64,000 nucleotides of DNA from Schizophyllum amplum (lineage: Eukaryota; Basidiomycota; Agaricomycetes; Agaricales; Schizophyllaceae): NCBI GenBank assembly GCA_007026445.1, contig VDMD01000014.1, positions 496,001-560,000 of the forward strand. Direction: 5' to 3'. A program made the position numbers and the translations under genes. Each line of letters starts with the position of its first letter. Positions within the stretch are counted from its first letter, which is position 1. Below are positions 22,460-34,296 of the stretch, in pieces. The notes beneath the pieces are model-generated. The model was not told the origin of the DNA and made no database searches. It saw nothing but the letters and a program-made list of their open reading frames with translations.

Positions 22460-23336
22460 CTACTGCGACTCCGACTTTGAGCCCACCGGCGAAGACGGGT
22501 CGTAGAAGCCGTGCTTCTCGAGCGCAAACATGAGGTCCAGCAGCAGCGGCTGCATGCGGTTCCAAAAGTCGGTCCACTCCTCCACGGAGAGATCCGCGCC
22601 AGGCTCCTTACCCTGCACATACATCGCGTGTAGTGGAAGCATAGCGCCTGCGAAGCCGAAGATTTCGGCCTGCTCCGTGCGCACTTGCGAACCCTCTGGT
22701 ACAGCGAGCAGGTTTTGAACAATTGCGCTGATAAGCAGTATCGTGGCCTTTCGAGCGCGCGCTATCTCGGAGCCAGGGGGAACGGCCACCGTCGAGAACG
22801 TCTAGCAATGTCAATTGATGAGCAGCTAGCGTGCGCAGAATTTGTTGCTTACCACCATCATGCTTAGCGCGGCATCTTCGGACATGGTCGCACCTCTGTT
22901 GAGGTAGGATATGATGAGGAGGAGCAATGAATGCACCTTCTCTAGCCGTCCGCGGTCCGTAGATGGTACAGCCTTCTGAATAAAGTCGCTTTCCGCAATG
23001 GATTCGAGCGCAGCCGTATAGTCAAAGTCTGGAGGTGGAACATCGTCACGAGCTCCATTGTTTGATTCTCCATCTCCCGACGAAGACGTCTGCGTGGCAT
23101 AGGTTCGGCACCGTGCGACTGACGGTGAGGTCAAAGTACGGCAGTCTGTCGGTACGAACCGAAACCATTGGTACCGTGCGTTCTGCAAAAGGCATTCTTC
23201 AGTCCGTTGTTGAGGATGGATAAATGAAATTATATCGCCGTACGATGAAAGACAACGCTGGAATCGCACCGGGGCGCACCGCCTGCACTGGAGTCAACAG
23301 ACGTTTTGACGTCTGGCCAATAACGTTGCGCAACAT
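22460..23336 (-). CDS. Conserved-looking mitochondrial protein of unknown function
   Basis: Three exons (23336-23244, 23182-22853, 22801-22460) close in phase to 254 residues. The N-terminus is rich in Arg/Lys/Ser/Ala without acidic residues (MLRNVIGQTSKRLLTPVQ...) and runs through CRTYATQTSSS, a classic mitochondrial presequence with a plausible cleavage near residue 58. The mature part is a mostly helical, acidic-and-hydrophobic domain (DYTAALESIAESDFIQKAV, EKVHSLLLLIISYLNRGATMSEDAALSMM, WNRMQPLLLDLMFALEKHGFYDPSSPV). I do not recognise the family. It might be a matrix assembly factor; that is inference. Intron 1 begins right after the ATC at 23246-23244, and both introns are ~51-61 nt. Confidence 0.75.
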
Positions 23337-24176
23337 GGCTGCTCCTGAATAGCTTCTCCACTCGTGCGTCAAAAGCGGATCAAGTGATCTCGCTGAAATG
23401 AGAGATACGACACGAAAGTGGGCTCCTACGCCTGAGCACTGGTGTGAGTGAGCCGGGTCAAGAAAGGTTGAAGTTGAAAAGTCTGACGTGTTCCGGGCCG
23501 GGCCGGGTCGAAGCAGCTGACGTGTGCTCACGTGACTATGCACGATGTTTGAACCTTCTTAGTCTCTCGTAACTTGCTCCAGCCAGCTCTCTCCCGGGTG
23601 CTCCACTGTCTCCCGATTCCCAAACTGCGTATACGCTTTCCCTCGAAAGCCACTCAAGTCTGAATGTTCACAGACCTCTATGACGATTCCAGCGCCACAG
23701 CCTGCCGCAACCAATCATGCTTTCTCTCCTACGCCATGCAATGTACATGGGAACTTGCCGTGCTTCCGATAGGCAGTCAACCTCTGCAATCTTACTTCAG
23801 GCTTCTCCCCTCTATTAAGGGACGAACTCTGTCCACCGGCGACCGCCATGCATCGAGGTCATCCCTCTGTCGCAATCCGTGATCAACTGAACATACACCT
23901 TCAGCCGGACCTTGCGTTCGTCAGTGGCCCGGCTCGTGGAGCCCTTTCTGCCAGTAACCTGACGATGTGAACGACATCAAGTCCGACTCGAGCATGGCCA
24001 ACACCCTGACGGCAGCTGCTATGCGTCATGGCCTCGTGGCCTAATTGGAACTGGCTGGCGCTGACTCGGAGGCTGGCGCTGACTCGGGCATCTGCGCGAA
24101 CGTTGTATCAACAAAGCAAAACGAGGCCTCGTTTGATCGGCTTGCAACTCGCGCGTCCTTGCTATCGCCTCTATCG
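23337..24176. other. Intergenic between divergent genes
   Basis: A promoter region for both neighbours. Just upstream of the GNAT ATG, CTGGCGCTGACTCGG occurs twice (about 24055 and 24070); it could be translated from an upstream in-frame ATG at 24045, but nothing supports that. Confidence 0.45.
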
Positions 24177-24737
24177 ATGGATAACTCACTGCCTGCCGAT
24201 ATTCGCCCTGCTGCGCCTGATTCCGCGCGTGCTGAAGAGACCGACTTTGGAATTCGAGAGATATCGGTCGAAGAGACGCTCGCTCTCCGTCATTCGGTGC
24301 TCTGGCCAGATCTTCCCCTTTCTGCCGTTCGCCTCCCGGACGACGACAGCGGGCGGCACTTTGGCGCCTTCTCGTCAGGCTCCCCCACGCCCATCGCCGT
24401 CATCTCAATATTCAGCGAGCCGCTGCCCATCGATAAGCCCGACGCAACAGCAAGCAAGGCGGTGCGCTTCCGCAAGTTTGCCTGTCGACAGGACCTCCAG
24501 GGACGAGGAATCGGTACCGCGCTACTCCGTCGCATTTTCTGGGTGGCGGCTGCCGAAATGGGAGCGCAGGCGGTATGGTGTGACGCGCGCACGAGCAGCC
24601 TGCCGTGGTATCAGAGGCGTGGGATGTGTCCTTTTGGCGACCGTTTCTTCAAGGGCCCTGTGGAGTACGTACGGATGAGCATAATGGCCGACGATGCGCT
24701 TGCGGAGGGCACGCGTGAATACGCAACTCGTTCGTGA
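24177..24737 (+). CDS. GNAT-family N-acetyltransferase
   Basis: An intron-less 186-residue protein starting MDNSLPADIRPAA. The Gcn5-related core is clear: FGIREISVEETLALRHSVLWPDLP at the N-terminal strand and helix, a beta-bulge strand AVISIFSEP, then FRKFACRQDLQGRGIGTALLRR (about 98-120). The last carries the Q/RxxGxG/A acetyl-CoA pyrophosphate-binding motif A. WCDARTSSLPWYQRRGM follows, with the typical Tyr general-acid position. Proteins of this shape often acetylate small amines or peptides; the substrate cannot be told. The frame stays open 44 codons upstream (ATG 24045), but the extra part is compositionally unlike the domain. Confidence 0.85.
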   Translation: MDNSLPADIRPAAPDSARAEETDFGIREISVEETLALRHSVLWPDLPLSAVRLPDDDSGRHFGAFSSGSPTPIAVISIFSEPLPIDKPDATASKAVRFRKFACRQDLQGRGIGTALLRRIFWVAAAEMGAQAVWCDARTSSLPWYQRRGMCPFGDRFFKGPVEYVRMSIMADDALAEGTREYATRS

Positions 24738-27001
24738 ACGTTCGGGTACGTCTCGTCATTTCTCTGCTCGTGGCCGCCCACCTGACCAATTACAGTGAGT
24801 CATCGCAGAAGCTCAATGTGCGGAGAGCAGTTAGGTTATGTGCTGGGAATCTCAGGAACGACGATCTGTCTGTGCACAAGCAGCGGAAAGTACCAGCCTT
24901 CCTGAATTTTACACGTCATGGCGGACGATGACATACCGTGCAGGGACTAGAGCTGGAGGAGAGAGAGATGGAGACGGAACTCTGTGGATTTCTGCGGCAT
25001 CTTTTGGGAGATGGAGTGGCGCACGACGCTGTATCAGGAAACACACTCATCTCATTAAAGCCGCATGTTTGCCATATTTCAGATCGTCCACATTCCCGTG
25101 AACTTTGTGTGCCGCGATGGGGATGTGATTCGTCCGTTCGGGAGGTATTCGTTTGTTGAGTTCTGTCACCGAACATCAATGCTGTGCGTTCGTTAGAGCC
25201 GCGCGAGCACGCGTTGACGCGCCACTGGTCTGGTTGCATTCTTCCGTACTATTGTGTGGTGTGCGGCGGGCGCGCGTGAACCATAAAAGGCTAAGGGAAA
25301 TATATTGAAATTGCGCCCTGCACGTACTTAAGGAGAGCCTACGACGGCGGTACTCATCCACTCAGCACCTTCCCTCTTCCTCTCTTTCCCCCATCAACTC
25401 CCTCATCCCCCCTCCCTCTATGCCACCGGGGCATTTTTGCCACGTTCTGCATGATACCTGCCTCCCTTGTCGCCTCCATCTACGCTCTCTTGCTGTGAAC
25501 CAGAGGTTTATCGACGGCTGCACCGTCGTGCACGCCGACGTTGCCCTCTTGTTCATAGCTAAGATAGCGAGTTGGAGGCTGCAAGTCTGAGTAGGTGCAG
25601 AGGCGCTCATCCGGCCCTACCGTCCCCTTACAGTCACACACCTTCATTGTGCCGTAAGCGTCGGCGAGCGAGCGATATCGGATAAGAAACATGCACTGAG
25701 GTGGCAGTCGCCATGCGCGTTGAACATCAACAGGCGTGCGACGGCAAACGCCGAATTATGGCCACGGGTGGCACGTCCTGCTCGAGCTTCATTGCTGCCG
25801 TCACCAGTCTTACTGAGGGTCTCCGCATCAAGTCATGGACCAGGTGTATGTCACGGCGCATGGGAAGATCGCTGATAGGTGTGTTATGACGCGAACGTAC
25901 ATAACTTGATAGGAGACTGGTCGTCGATCTCCGTGTGAAGGTAGTCTACTGGCAGGGAAGATCTGTACGTCCTCATGGGCTGCCCTCTGCAGTACATAGC
26001 ATTTCCCACAGTCAGGGTACTGCACCTGTTCTCCAGTCAGTTTGCCGGTGGTCAATAGCAAACCATGGATCACCGGACGAGTACTCATCCGACCATGGGT
26101 CAGGGAATCGAGTGCGTCTGTTACTCATGGCAGCTGAGACCTCTTGGTTTGAAGACGTATTCAGGCGGGGAGACAGGAAGCCTTTGCAGCATGTCCGCTA
26201 GCCATGAAGGTCGTCATAAAGACGTACTGGCGCGGAGAACTTAGAAGATGGTTTCAACGCCGTGCGGGCCACCCGCTCTGGGTGTTTAGTGCGGACAGGA
26301 TGTCGGGAACGGCCGTGAGTGAGGTAGTATTCCGTCATGTAGTCTTCTCTCGTAATGCGCAAGCAGCCTGACTGTATGACTTGAACGAAATCTGCCGTGA
26401 TTGGGGCTGAGGGCAAGACACGGTGACACGCCATGTTATCGAGCAGCGTATAGCAGGCTGATCTGCGAGGAAGCCATCCAGAAGCCATCAGTGGAGGTCG
26501 TCGTCGAAGTGGTGCTGTGAATATGCCTTGTCGGCCTCGTCCCGATACCCGGTCAGCCTGCGCAAAGAAAAGAAAAAAGAAATCGCTGAGTACACCACCG
26601 CTCACCCGGGGGAGGCAGGCGTACCCAGCGCAATATGCCGCGAGGCGTCGCCAGCGGCAGACGTCTGGTTCCGTCGACGTCTCCTGTCGCGCTCGATACA
26701 TTTTACTTGGTCTCGAGGAAGTCGATGAGCACGGCTGCTCACAAAGCGGCATACTGCTTGAATGAAGTATTTAGCAACACAGACGGTGCCTTCCTGTGAC
26801 CCACTAGTATTTTGGATGAAGGGAAGCCAGACTTCTGGACAATACGTCGTGCGAATTGCGTTCGTCTTCACATCTCTGACGATGAAAACCAGGAAGTAGC
26901 CGGCCGTATGAGTTTGACAGTGAACGGCTTGTATTATGGATGCATTGCAGATGGGATAGATGACAAGGCAGAAGTGCCGGATGACGATACACGTCGCTCA
27001 A
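24738..27001. other. 2.3-kb stretch with no confident gene
   Basis: Many overlapping short ORFs on the minus strand (25480-25692, 25828-26088, 26198-26752, 26602-26871) show coding-like patches but do not chain into a model with consistent phases. It could be a decayed gene. The right end should hold the UBC1 3' flank. Confidence 0.4.
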
Positions 27002-27885
27002 TTATGGCTTGAGAAGCTCCTCGACTACTTTATCGTCGTTGATCTTCCCTGCGTTCGCCCCGCGGTAGTTCAGCCTCCGAAGCACATCGATCTGCAGAAC
27101 AGCCCGGATGTCAGTCGCTATGCACGCTCAAGGGACTCGCACACGCACCACCTGCCCTCGCTGGAAGCCGAGTCCTTCGAACTTCTTCACATGCGCGTGA
27201 TCGAGCCCCGCCATCGCGACCTCGTCCTGCGCGCCCACGGCAGCGCCACCCTTGGTCTTCGGCGGCGGGCCCCCTGCGTAGATATGCGTCCAGTACGCAG
27301 CTGTCTCGTCAAAGCTCCGCTTGGACGTGGTGTAATGCTTCGCGACCTCGGCGTCCTGCGGGTCGTTCGGCTCGGGCGAGCACAGCAGGCTCTGCAGCGA
27401 TATCAAAGTCGACTTGAGCGTTAGCACGGGCGACCAGGCGTCCTACGCTCCGTGTCAGCATGACGCGCGCAAGGGGGGTGCAAGCAGGCGCACCTTCAGA
27501 ATGTCGAGACATATGGCGCCGGAGGCGGAGGAGACGTTCGGGTGGTAGACCTTCGTGATGAACTTCATCTTGACAGCCTGAAACGGGTAGGTCTCCGGTA
27601 TGCGGATGTCCTAGGGCGCGGGGGGTGCCGTGAGCACAGGCAGGTGCGGGCAGGCAGCGACACGCACGACTTCGAAGTGGCCGCCCTCGTAGGGTGTGCC
27701 TTCTGGGCCTGGGAACGAGCCCTTCAGATGGAAGGGAGACTCGTCTATGAGCTCAATCTTGACATTGGAGGTCTTGTCGTTCTTGCAGTCTAGTAATCAG
27801 CGCTTAGCAGGTGTAGGTAAAGCGATGGCTTCGGGGTTTGCATACCAGCGATCTCCTTGTTTACACGTCGTAGGCGGGCGTCCAT
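27002..27885 (-). CDS. UBC1: Ubiquitin-conjugating enzyme E2 with C-terminal UBA (Ubc1/E2-25K type)
   Basis: Five exons (27885-27846, 27789-27668, 27610-27494, 27442-27152, 27091-27002) close in phase to 219 residues; yeast Ubc1 has 215. The UBC fold has the HPN motif at 77-79 and the catalytic cysteine at 88 in SGAICLDIL, the same position as in yeast. Next come [18 protein letters not shown] and the [13 protein letters not shown] loop. A linker ([12 protein letters not shown]) leads to a UBA domain (about 172-219, [33 protein letters not shown]). The family extends K48-linked ubiquitin chains and serves ER-associated and cell-cycle degradation. The last exon carries half of the UBA, so unspliced reading loses it. 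Confidence 0.97.
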
Positions 27886-28183
27886 GGCGATCCCTTCTCC
27901 GATGATACAGTATTGTCAGGTTTGAAGAGCGGACGAGCAAGTTGTGGGATCGTGGCAAGTGGTCGAAGGTGTAAGGGAGAGATGGATCTGCGACGTTCTG
28001 CGTCACGCTATGGATCAGTAACTTCTGCATTAGGTAACGTCCGCTTTGTTCTCGAACAATAGTCCTGCAGCTTCGAGCAGCCTACTGGCCACAAACATCA
28101 TTGAAGGAGTTCAAGACTGTGTGCCGTTGGCATGATATACAGCAGAGTATAAAGCAATACAAGGGATCAATCAGGTGATGAGG

Positions 28184-29325
28184 CTAGCTGGTCGTCAGAC
28201 CGTCCTCGAGATCTTCTACAAATACACCAGAGTAGAAGAGCCCCTCCGTTGTTCCTTCCTGTATCCCGTAGTGCACAACATCGGACTGATGGGATGGGTC
28301 ACTAGGGTCCGGCAGAGGTAGCTGTTCGTCGTTGATCAGCGGACGAATAACGCGTGAATTTGGGCGTCGCACCTTTAGCACGCCGAAGTGGAAGTCTCCT
28401 TGACCGGCTGAGCCAGAGCTCACGCCTGTGTTGGGGATGACGTCGGATACCTCAGCCAGGTCGTCGGCGTCGACAGAGTAGTATGCCTGCAGCGTCAGTG
28501 CCGACCAGTCGACGAGGACGGCGAAGTTATGCCACACGCTCTCGGTGAAGGTCGTCTCGAACAGGATGCTGCTATCATGTGCAAGAACGCGGATCGAGTG
28601 TGCCTCCTCGTCTGACGCATCGGTGTTGAAAGGAGTACCTGTGTGCAGCTCAGGATGGACTGAATCAAGGAAAGCAGCAACGTCACGCACCGAGCACTAT
28701 ACCGAAGACGTGCGTCCCGTCCGACGGCTCTATAAAGACGATCTGGTACTCGTGGTCGTAATTGAGCGGCTTGTCCGTGTCCGCCATGATCGAGAAATGG
28801 AAGGCCGTAGTCCCAATCTCCATCAGGCTATACAGAGTCGTCGCGCTCCCTGTTGACTAGTCAGCCACGTCCGAACAATGTGAACAATTCAGCGATGTAC
28901 CGTCTTGCTCAGCAATGAGCTCAGTCCGGCGGAAGCCATTCTGAGGGTTGCTGCCTCCAGGTAGGAAGACCGACGAATTGTCAATCATGACAGAAATCGT
29001 CTCCTCGTCAACGTCCCAGAGAGGGGTGGGCGCGATAGCGTCTGTCACCGCACTCGTGTACTATAAAAGGCGTGAGTGGAATAATGGTAGATCCACGAAA
29101 ATCTTCATACGTAGGACGCATCCTCGCTGCCTCTGACTGCTCTGCAATGGGGTTCAGCGTGAGCACTTGTGTAAAGAAGGCACAGACGTACGTGAGAAAG
29201 GGGTCTGCAGAGCTGTCGAGACTTGCTGGATCTAGGGAGCCTGAGGGAACCCTGCCTTCGTATAGAATCGCGGACAGCGATGCAGGTATCACAATGAAAA
29301 CGGGGAGAACGCGGTAAAGCAGCAT
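28184..29325 (-). CDS. Secreted glycoside hydrolase family 131 glucanase
   Basis: Five exons (29325-29192, 29141-29111, 29060-28901, 28849-28691, 28638-28184) close in phase to 312 residues. A signal peptide (MLLYRVLPVFIVIPASLSA) is followed by the GH131 N-terminal ILYEGRVPSGSLDP. Family segments are SVFLPGGSNPQNGFRRTELIA, NYDHEYQIVFIEPSDGTHVFG, WHNFAVLVDWSALTLQAYYS, GQGDFHFGVLKVRRPNS and VVHYGIQEGTTEGLFYSGVFVE. GH131 enzymes are fungal beta-glucanases with activity on 1,3, 1,4 and 1,6 linkages, often secreted during wood decay or hyphal growth. No cellulose-binding module is present. There are several N-X-S/T sites. The acceptor before exon 4 is the second of two close AGs, because the first brings a stop. 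Confidence 0.93.
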
Positions 29326-30055
29326 GTCGGCGAAGATGGACAGGTCATGCCTCTCTTAGCGCCTCTTATAAGGCGATCCCCGGATCCGAATGAGGCGATT
29401 CTTGGGACTATGTTCGGTGAGACTAGGCGTACGTATCAACCCATGAAAGCGCTGCAGGGTTGTTGAGCATCGAGAATTTGGCGCGCACCTCGAACGACGG
29501 ACTCCCAGTAGTCCAGCAGAGTATTATCGGCGAAAGTTTCTCGCTAGGCCATGGGCGGTTCAGAGTACGAGGAGACGAAACTACGGTTGAAAGTCGGTCG
29601 GAATTCGCGAAAGATGGAGTAGCAAAGGGTATGGTGACCATTGCAGCATCCGCAGCACTGATTACAAGTAGATTCCGCTGGAGACGGGTACTGAGGATAG
29701 CAGAGTACAAAGTAAAAGTCGTTGCGGTCAAGCTGTGGTGGTGGAAGACACAAGGAAGAAGTGGAAAAGCCTGATCGCCCGACGAGGCGTTAGCTCGGGC
29801 GCTCGGACCGGTGTGTCAATCACGTGCATGCCATTGACGCGCCCGATCGGGATGCGCCCTTTGTTCTTGACCTTGACTTGACCACGGATCATTCGTTCCC
29901 GCTTGCTCATCTTACTCTCTTCTCGACGCTTATATCTGGTGGTGCTAAACCAGAATACTGAAAATAACTCTTTGACGCGCGTCAAACCGAGCGCGCTCAT
30001 CCACTTCGACTCCATCTCCGCATAGCCAGCGCGCGAGCATTGTGTATCAAGCGGT
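29326..30055. other. Divergent promoter region of GH131 and SSR4
   Basis: Two minus-strand ORFs (29423-29731, 29728-30066) cover much of it. Neither has a recognisable domain, and the second would overlap the SSR4 start, so I do not call them. Confidence 0.5.
29365..29371 (-). promoter_or_regulatory. Candidate TATA box of the GH131 gene
   Basis: TTATAAG on the minus strand lies ~42 bases before the ATG, a fitting place for a strongly regulated secreted-enzyme gene with a short leader. Confidence 0.45.
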
Positions 30056-31732
30056 ATGGCTTCCATGCAACAACTTCAAGTAGAGGGATGCGTTCTCCGC
30101 TTTCCAGAGAACCTGGGCCTGCACAGTCACCTCAGTATGGAGAACGTCCTGGAGTACTTCCAGAAGGCAATCCCCCTCGCCACCAGGGTGCCCTTCACAT
30201 GGGGCTACATCGACCAACCTTCAGGTGCATGTGCTGCACACCTCTCCCACCGCGCTGCACTCACGATATCTATCCCCCAGACGGCCAGACATTCATTATA
30301 TTCCTCCCTAGCCCGAATTGGAACATAAACGACGGGATCCGCTGGCCTGATGAAAGGAGGCAGAACGTGCCCGTCGGACCACGCGTACGTGCCTTCCCCC
30401 ACACCCCCCTTCCGACGCATGCATATTCACCCCACTTCTCTGCAGGAAATCGAAATCATAGAATCGAGATTCGGCTACATCCCTGGCATTGACAGCGCCG
30501 CGTACCGCGTCCGCCGGCGCTATCGTTTGGCCAAGGGCGGCCATCCATCACTCGCCCTCATTCACTACGCCCGCGGGCAGATGACCAGTACGTGATGCTC
30601 GTACTAGTCATGGACCAGCACGCTCACGGGACGAACAGATATACCACCCAATTTCTCGCAGGCTCCTGTGCGCAACTACCCTCTGCGCACTATCAACGAG
30701 GCACCGATGTTCGTGATTGGCGAGAAGGCGGGCCAGAAGGTGTACCCTCCCGGCTCGAGCCAGAGTGCGGGCGGGGGTATGGGCCCGGGCATGCCTGGCG
30801 GGATGGCCCCGGGAGGCATGGGTCCTGGCGGCGGCATGGGTCCCGGTGGGGGTATGGGTCCTGGTGGACTGGCAGGCGGAATGAGCCCTGCAGGCATGGG
30901 TCCAGGTGGCATGGGTCCAGGCGGCATGGGTCCAGGCGGCATGGGTCCAGGCGGCATGGGTCCAGGCGGCATGGGTCCAGGAGGCATCCCCGGCGGTATG
31001 GGCGCCCCAATCCCCGGCGGCATGGGCGCCCCCATCCCCGGCGGCATGGGCGCGCCCCTGCCTGGCATGAACATGGGCCGCATGAACATGGCGCAGCAAC
31101 AGGCCATGCTCGCGCAGCAGAACAGCAACATGGAGGCGCTCGAGCGGCGGCAGCGCGAGCAGGCGCAGCGCGCTGCACAGCCGGCGGGGCGCGAGCGGGA
31201 GGTGCAACCGGATTCTGATGATGAGGGCGACTTGATCTCGTCGCGGACGTTGTCGATGGCGAGGTATAGGAGGAACCATGAAATTATGAATGAAGTGTTT
31301 GCATGTGCGGCGTTTGGTGAGTGTCGTGGTTTATGTTGGAATGGATGAGGGAGGGAGCGGACAGAGAGAGTATGTGAAAACTGACTCCCGGACAGGAACG
31401 AAGAAGAAGGAACCGGAGGGCAGCCCGTTCTCCATCTTTGATCAGAAGGAGCTGGAGGAGAAGGCGGTGAGTAAAATTCGATTTGGACGTTATGACTCAG
31501 CGGACGAGGGAACAGGGCTTCCATCTGCGAACGCGTCTATCGTGTGCACGATCTGACATGTGCATCACAGGCAAAATTGCAAGAAGACATTGACGCGATG
31601 ATTGCAAAGGGGGAGGAGCGACGCGCGGCGCGACAAGCAGCTGAGCGAGAATCGGCGGAGAAGCGGGCAGCGCTAGAGGCGTCTGCTGACGTGTCTATGG
31701 AGGGGCTTGCACCGCAGGTGATCGCGACATGA
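30056..31732 (+). CDS. SSR4: SWI/SNF and RSC chromatin-remodelling subunit Ssr4
   Basis: Six exons (30056-30224, 30281-30384, 30446-30587, 30639-31316, 31396-31466, 31571-31732) close in phase to 441 residues. The N-terminal half is the Ssr4 domain: VPFTWGYIDQPS, FIIFLPSPNWNINDGIRWPDE, IESRFGYIPGIDSAAYRVRRRYRLAKGGHPSLALIHYARG and YPLRTINEAPMFVIGEKAG. A low-complexity G-M-P linker (about 185-290) follows. The C-terminal conserved stretch is SSRTLSMARYRRNHEIMNEVF, then a coiled-coil-like acidic/basic helix. In fission yeast Ssr4 is shared by SWI/SNF and RSC. The acceptor of intron 3 is the CAG ending at 30638; the more obvious CGCAG 23 bases later would break the frame. Confidence 0.9.
30779..31080 (+). 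repeat. Coding minisatellite in SSR4, ATGGGTCCAGGCGGC unit
   Basis: A 15-bp unit encoding Met-Gly-Pro-Gly-Gly recurs; five copies around 30896-30980 are nearly identical at DNA level, flanked by older diverged copies and an 18-27-bp GGCATGGGCGCC-type unit. Near-identity implies recent copy-number change and predicts length variation between strains. Confidence 0.88.
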
Positions 31733-32245
31733 TGTGTCTCCTCTTTTCTTGTTGTGATACTCGGTGCGCTCTTCTCACCTGAATAATTCGATGGCGAGTC
31801 CTCGCTCATACACTCTGCAGCTTGTTATTCTATACATATCGTACTGCTTTGTCGCCTCGTTGGACTGAAGTCCGATTCGAAACTCGGTTTGAAGATAATT
31901 AATGGGCTGGCATGACTTCCGACATGTTGATTATCGTATGCCCTTTTTATGTTCGAAGAGGACGAGACGCTGAACGCTGGCCCACCGAGTCAGGTGTCGA
32001 CGTTGAAGACAGGGAAGAACATGACGCGTTGCTGGCATGTCCCGGGCAAAGATTCGAAGCGCGAACTCCGAAGGCTGACCCCAGTGCCACAATCCGACAT
32101 GCATTTCTAGTACTTCAAACTCTATAGTCTATGATACGACGGTGTGTGGTCCCAGCCTGTGCTCCGTGGTCCCCAATACTTAGCGGATAGATAGATGCCT
32201 GACCCCGGCCGTTCGTGCGCTTTCAGCCCTTACGTTCGTGTGCTT
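31733..32245. other. Intergenic between convergent SSR4 and the old yellow enzyme gene
   Basis: Two 3' flanks; no gene-like ORF. Confidence 0.55.
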
Positions 32246-33583
<1,338 letters not shown>

Positions 33584-34296
33584 GCTGGTAGTACTTGGGT
33601 GGATGAGGTGCACTAGACAAAGAGGTCGAGAGAAAGATGAGATATCCTCTGTCGCCGTCGCTTTCCGCTTTATAGGAGGCGTTTAGGGCCACTCGTCATG
33701 CGCAATTATCAAGTTCAACCGTGCGCCAGCTCGGCTTACGAGTGGCGGAAGCGCATTTTACTGTGCACAACATGTGCTGACTGTGGGCGCCTTCATGTAG
33801 TCAACAGCAGGAGAGTCCGCGAGGCACGGGATTACTATGTTGCGACCTACTGGTACTGTGTTATTGTTGTAGGGCGGATATACCGGTGCGCAAGGACAAT
33901 GATAAAAGGGCACACCACGAATGCCCGGTGCGTCGCGTCCACACCATATAACTCGTTGGTTCGTTCGTTTAAAGCTCAGGCCATGGTCAAGGTCCGACTC
34001 AGCCAAGACTCAGCTGGATCACTCGATCAGGCCCGATTGCCGATCAGTCACCACGTGACCACATGCACTTCCCTTGTTCTCTCGTCCATTGTTCTTTCCC
34101 CTCTCCCAAAAGTCAGAATCAAAGTCTGCAAGAAAAGGGTTAGAGATTCAGGATCCGAGTGTGATAGAAGTATCAAAGGATTGTCTTGAACGTGCGTCGT
34201 GCGCATCGCAGCTCTGCACCCAGACTGACCGAAGCGCCTCAACGATGTAAAGGCAATCTATATTTCCAACCCCCTACCAAGATATAACCTCGCGAA
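33584..34296. other. Divergent promoter region of the old yellow enzyme and RPAP1 genes
   Basis: A TATAAAG (minus strand, 33668-33674) stands ~85 bases before the oxidoreductase ATG. The 163-codon plus-strand ORF at 33698-34189 shows no domain and is probably chance. Confidence 0.5.
33668..33674 (-). promoter_or_regulatory. Candidate TATA box of the old yellow enzyme gene
   Basis: TATAAAG on the minus strand, in the expected range upstream of the start at 33583. Confidence 0.4.

Noticed and set aside
29728..30066. 112-codon minus-strand ORF with a basic patch
   Set aside because: It overlaps the SSR4 start codon and has no recognisable family; probably chance in the divergent promoter.
30588..30661. 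Use of the strong CGCAG acceptor at 30661 for SSR4 exon 4
   Set aside because: It breaks the frame with any donor available; the CAG ending at 30638 restores it and gives a 51-nt intron.
30608..31524. Minus-strand ORFs rich in Pro-Pro-Gly or His-Ala-Ala-Trp-Thr repeats
   Set aside because: They are antisense reads of the SSR4 MGPGG minisatellite and not a collagen-like or structural gene.
33698..34189. 163-codon plus-strand ORF upstream of RPAP1
   Set aside because: Starts and ends without splice context, has no domain, and covers the likely divergent promoter.
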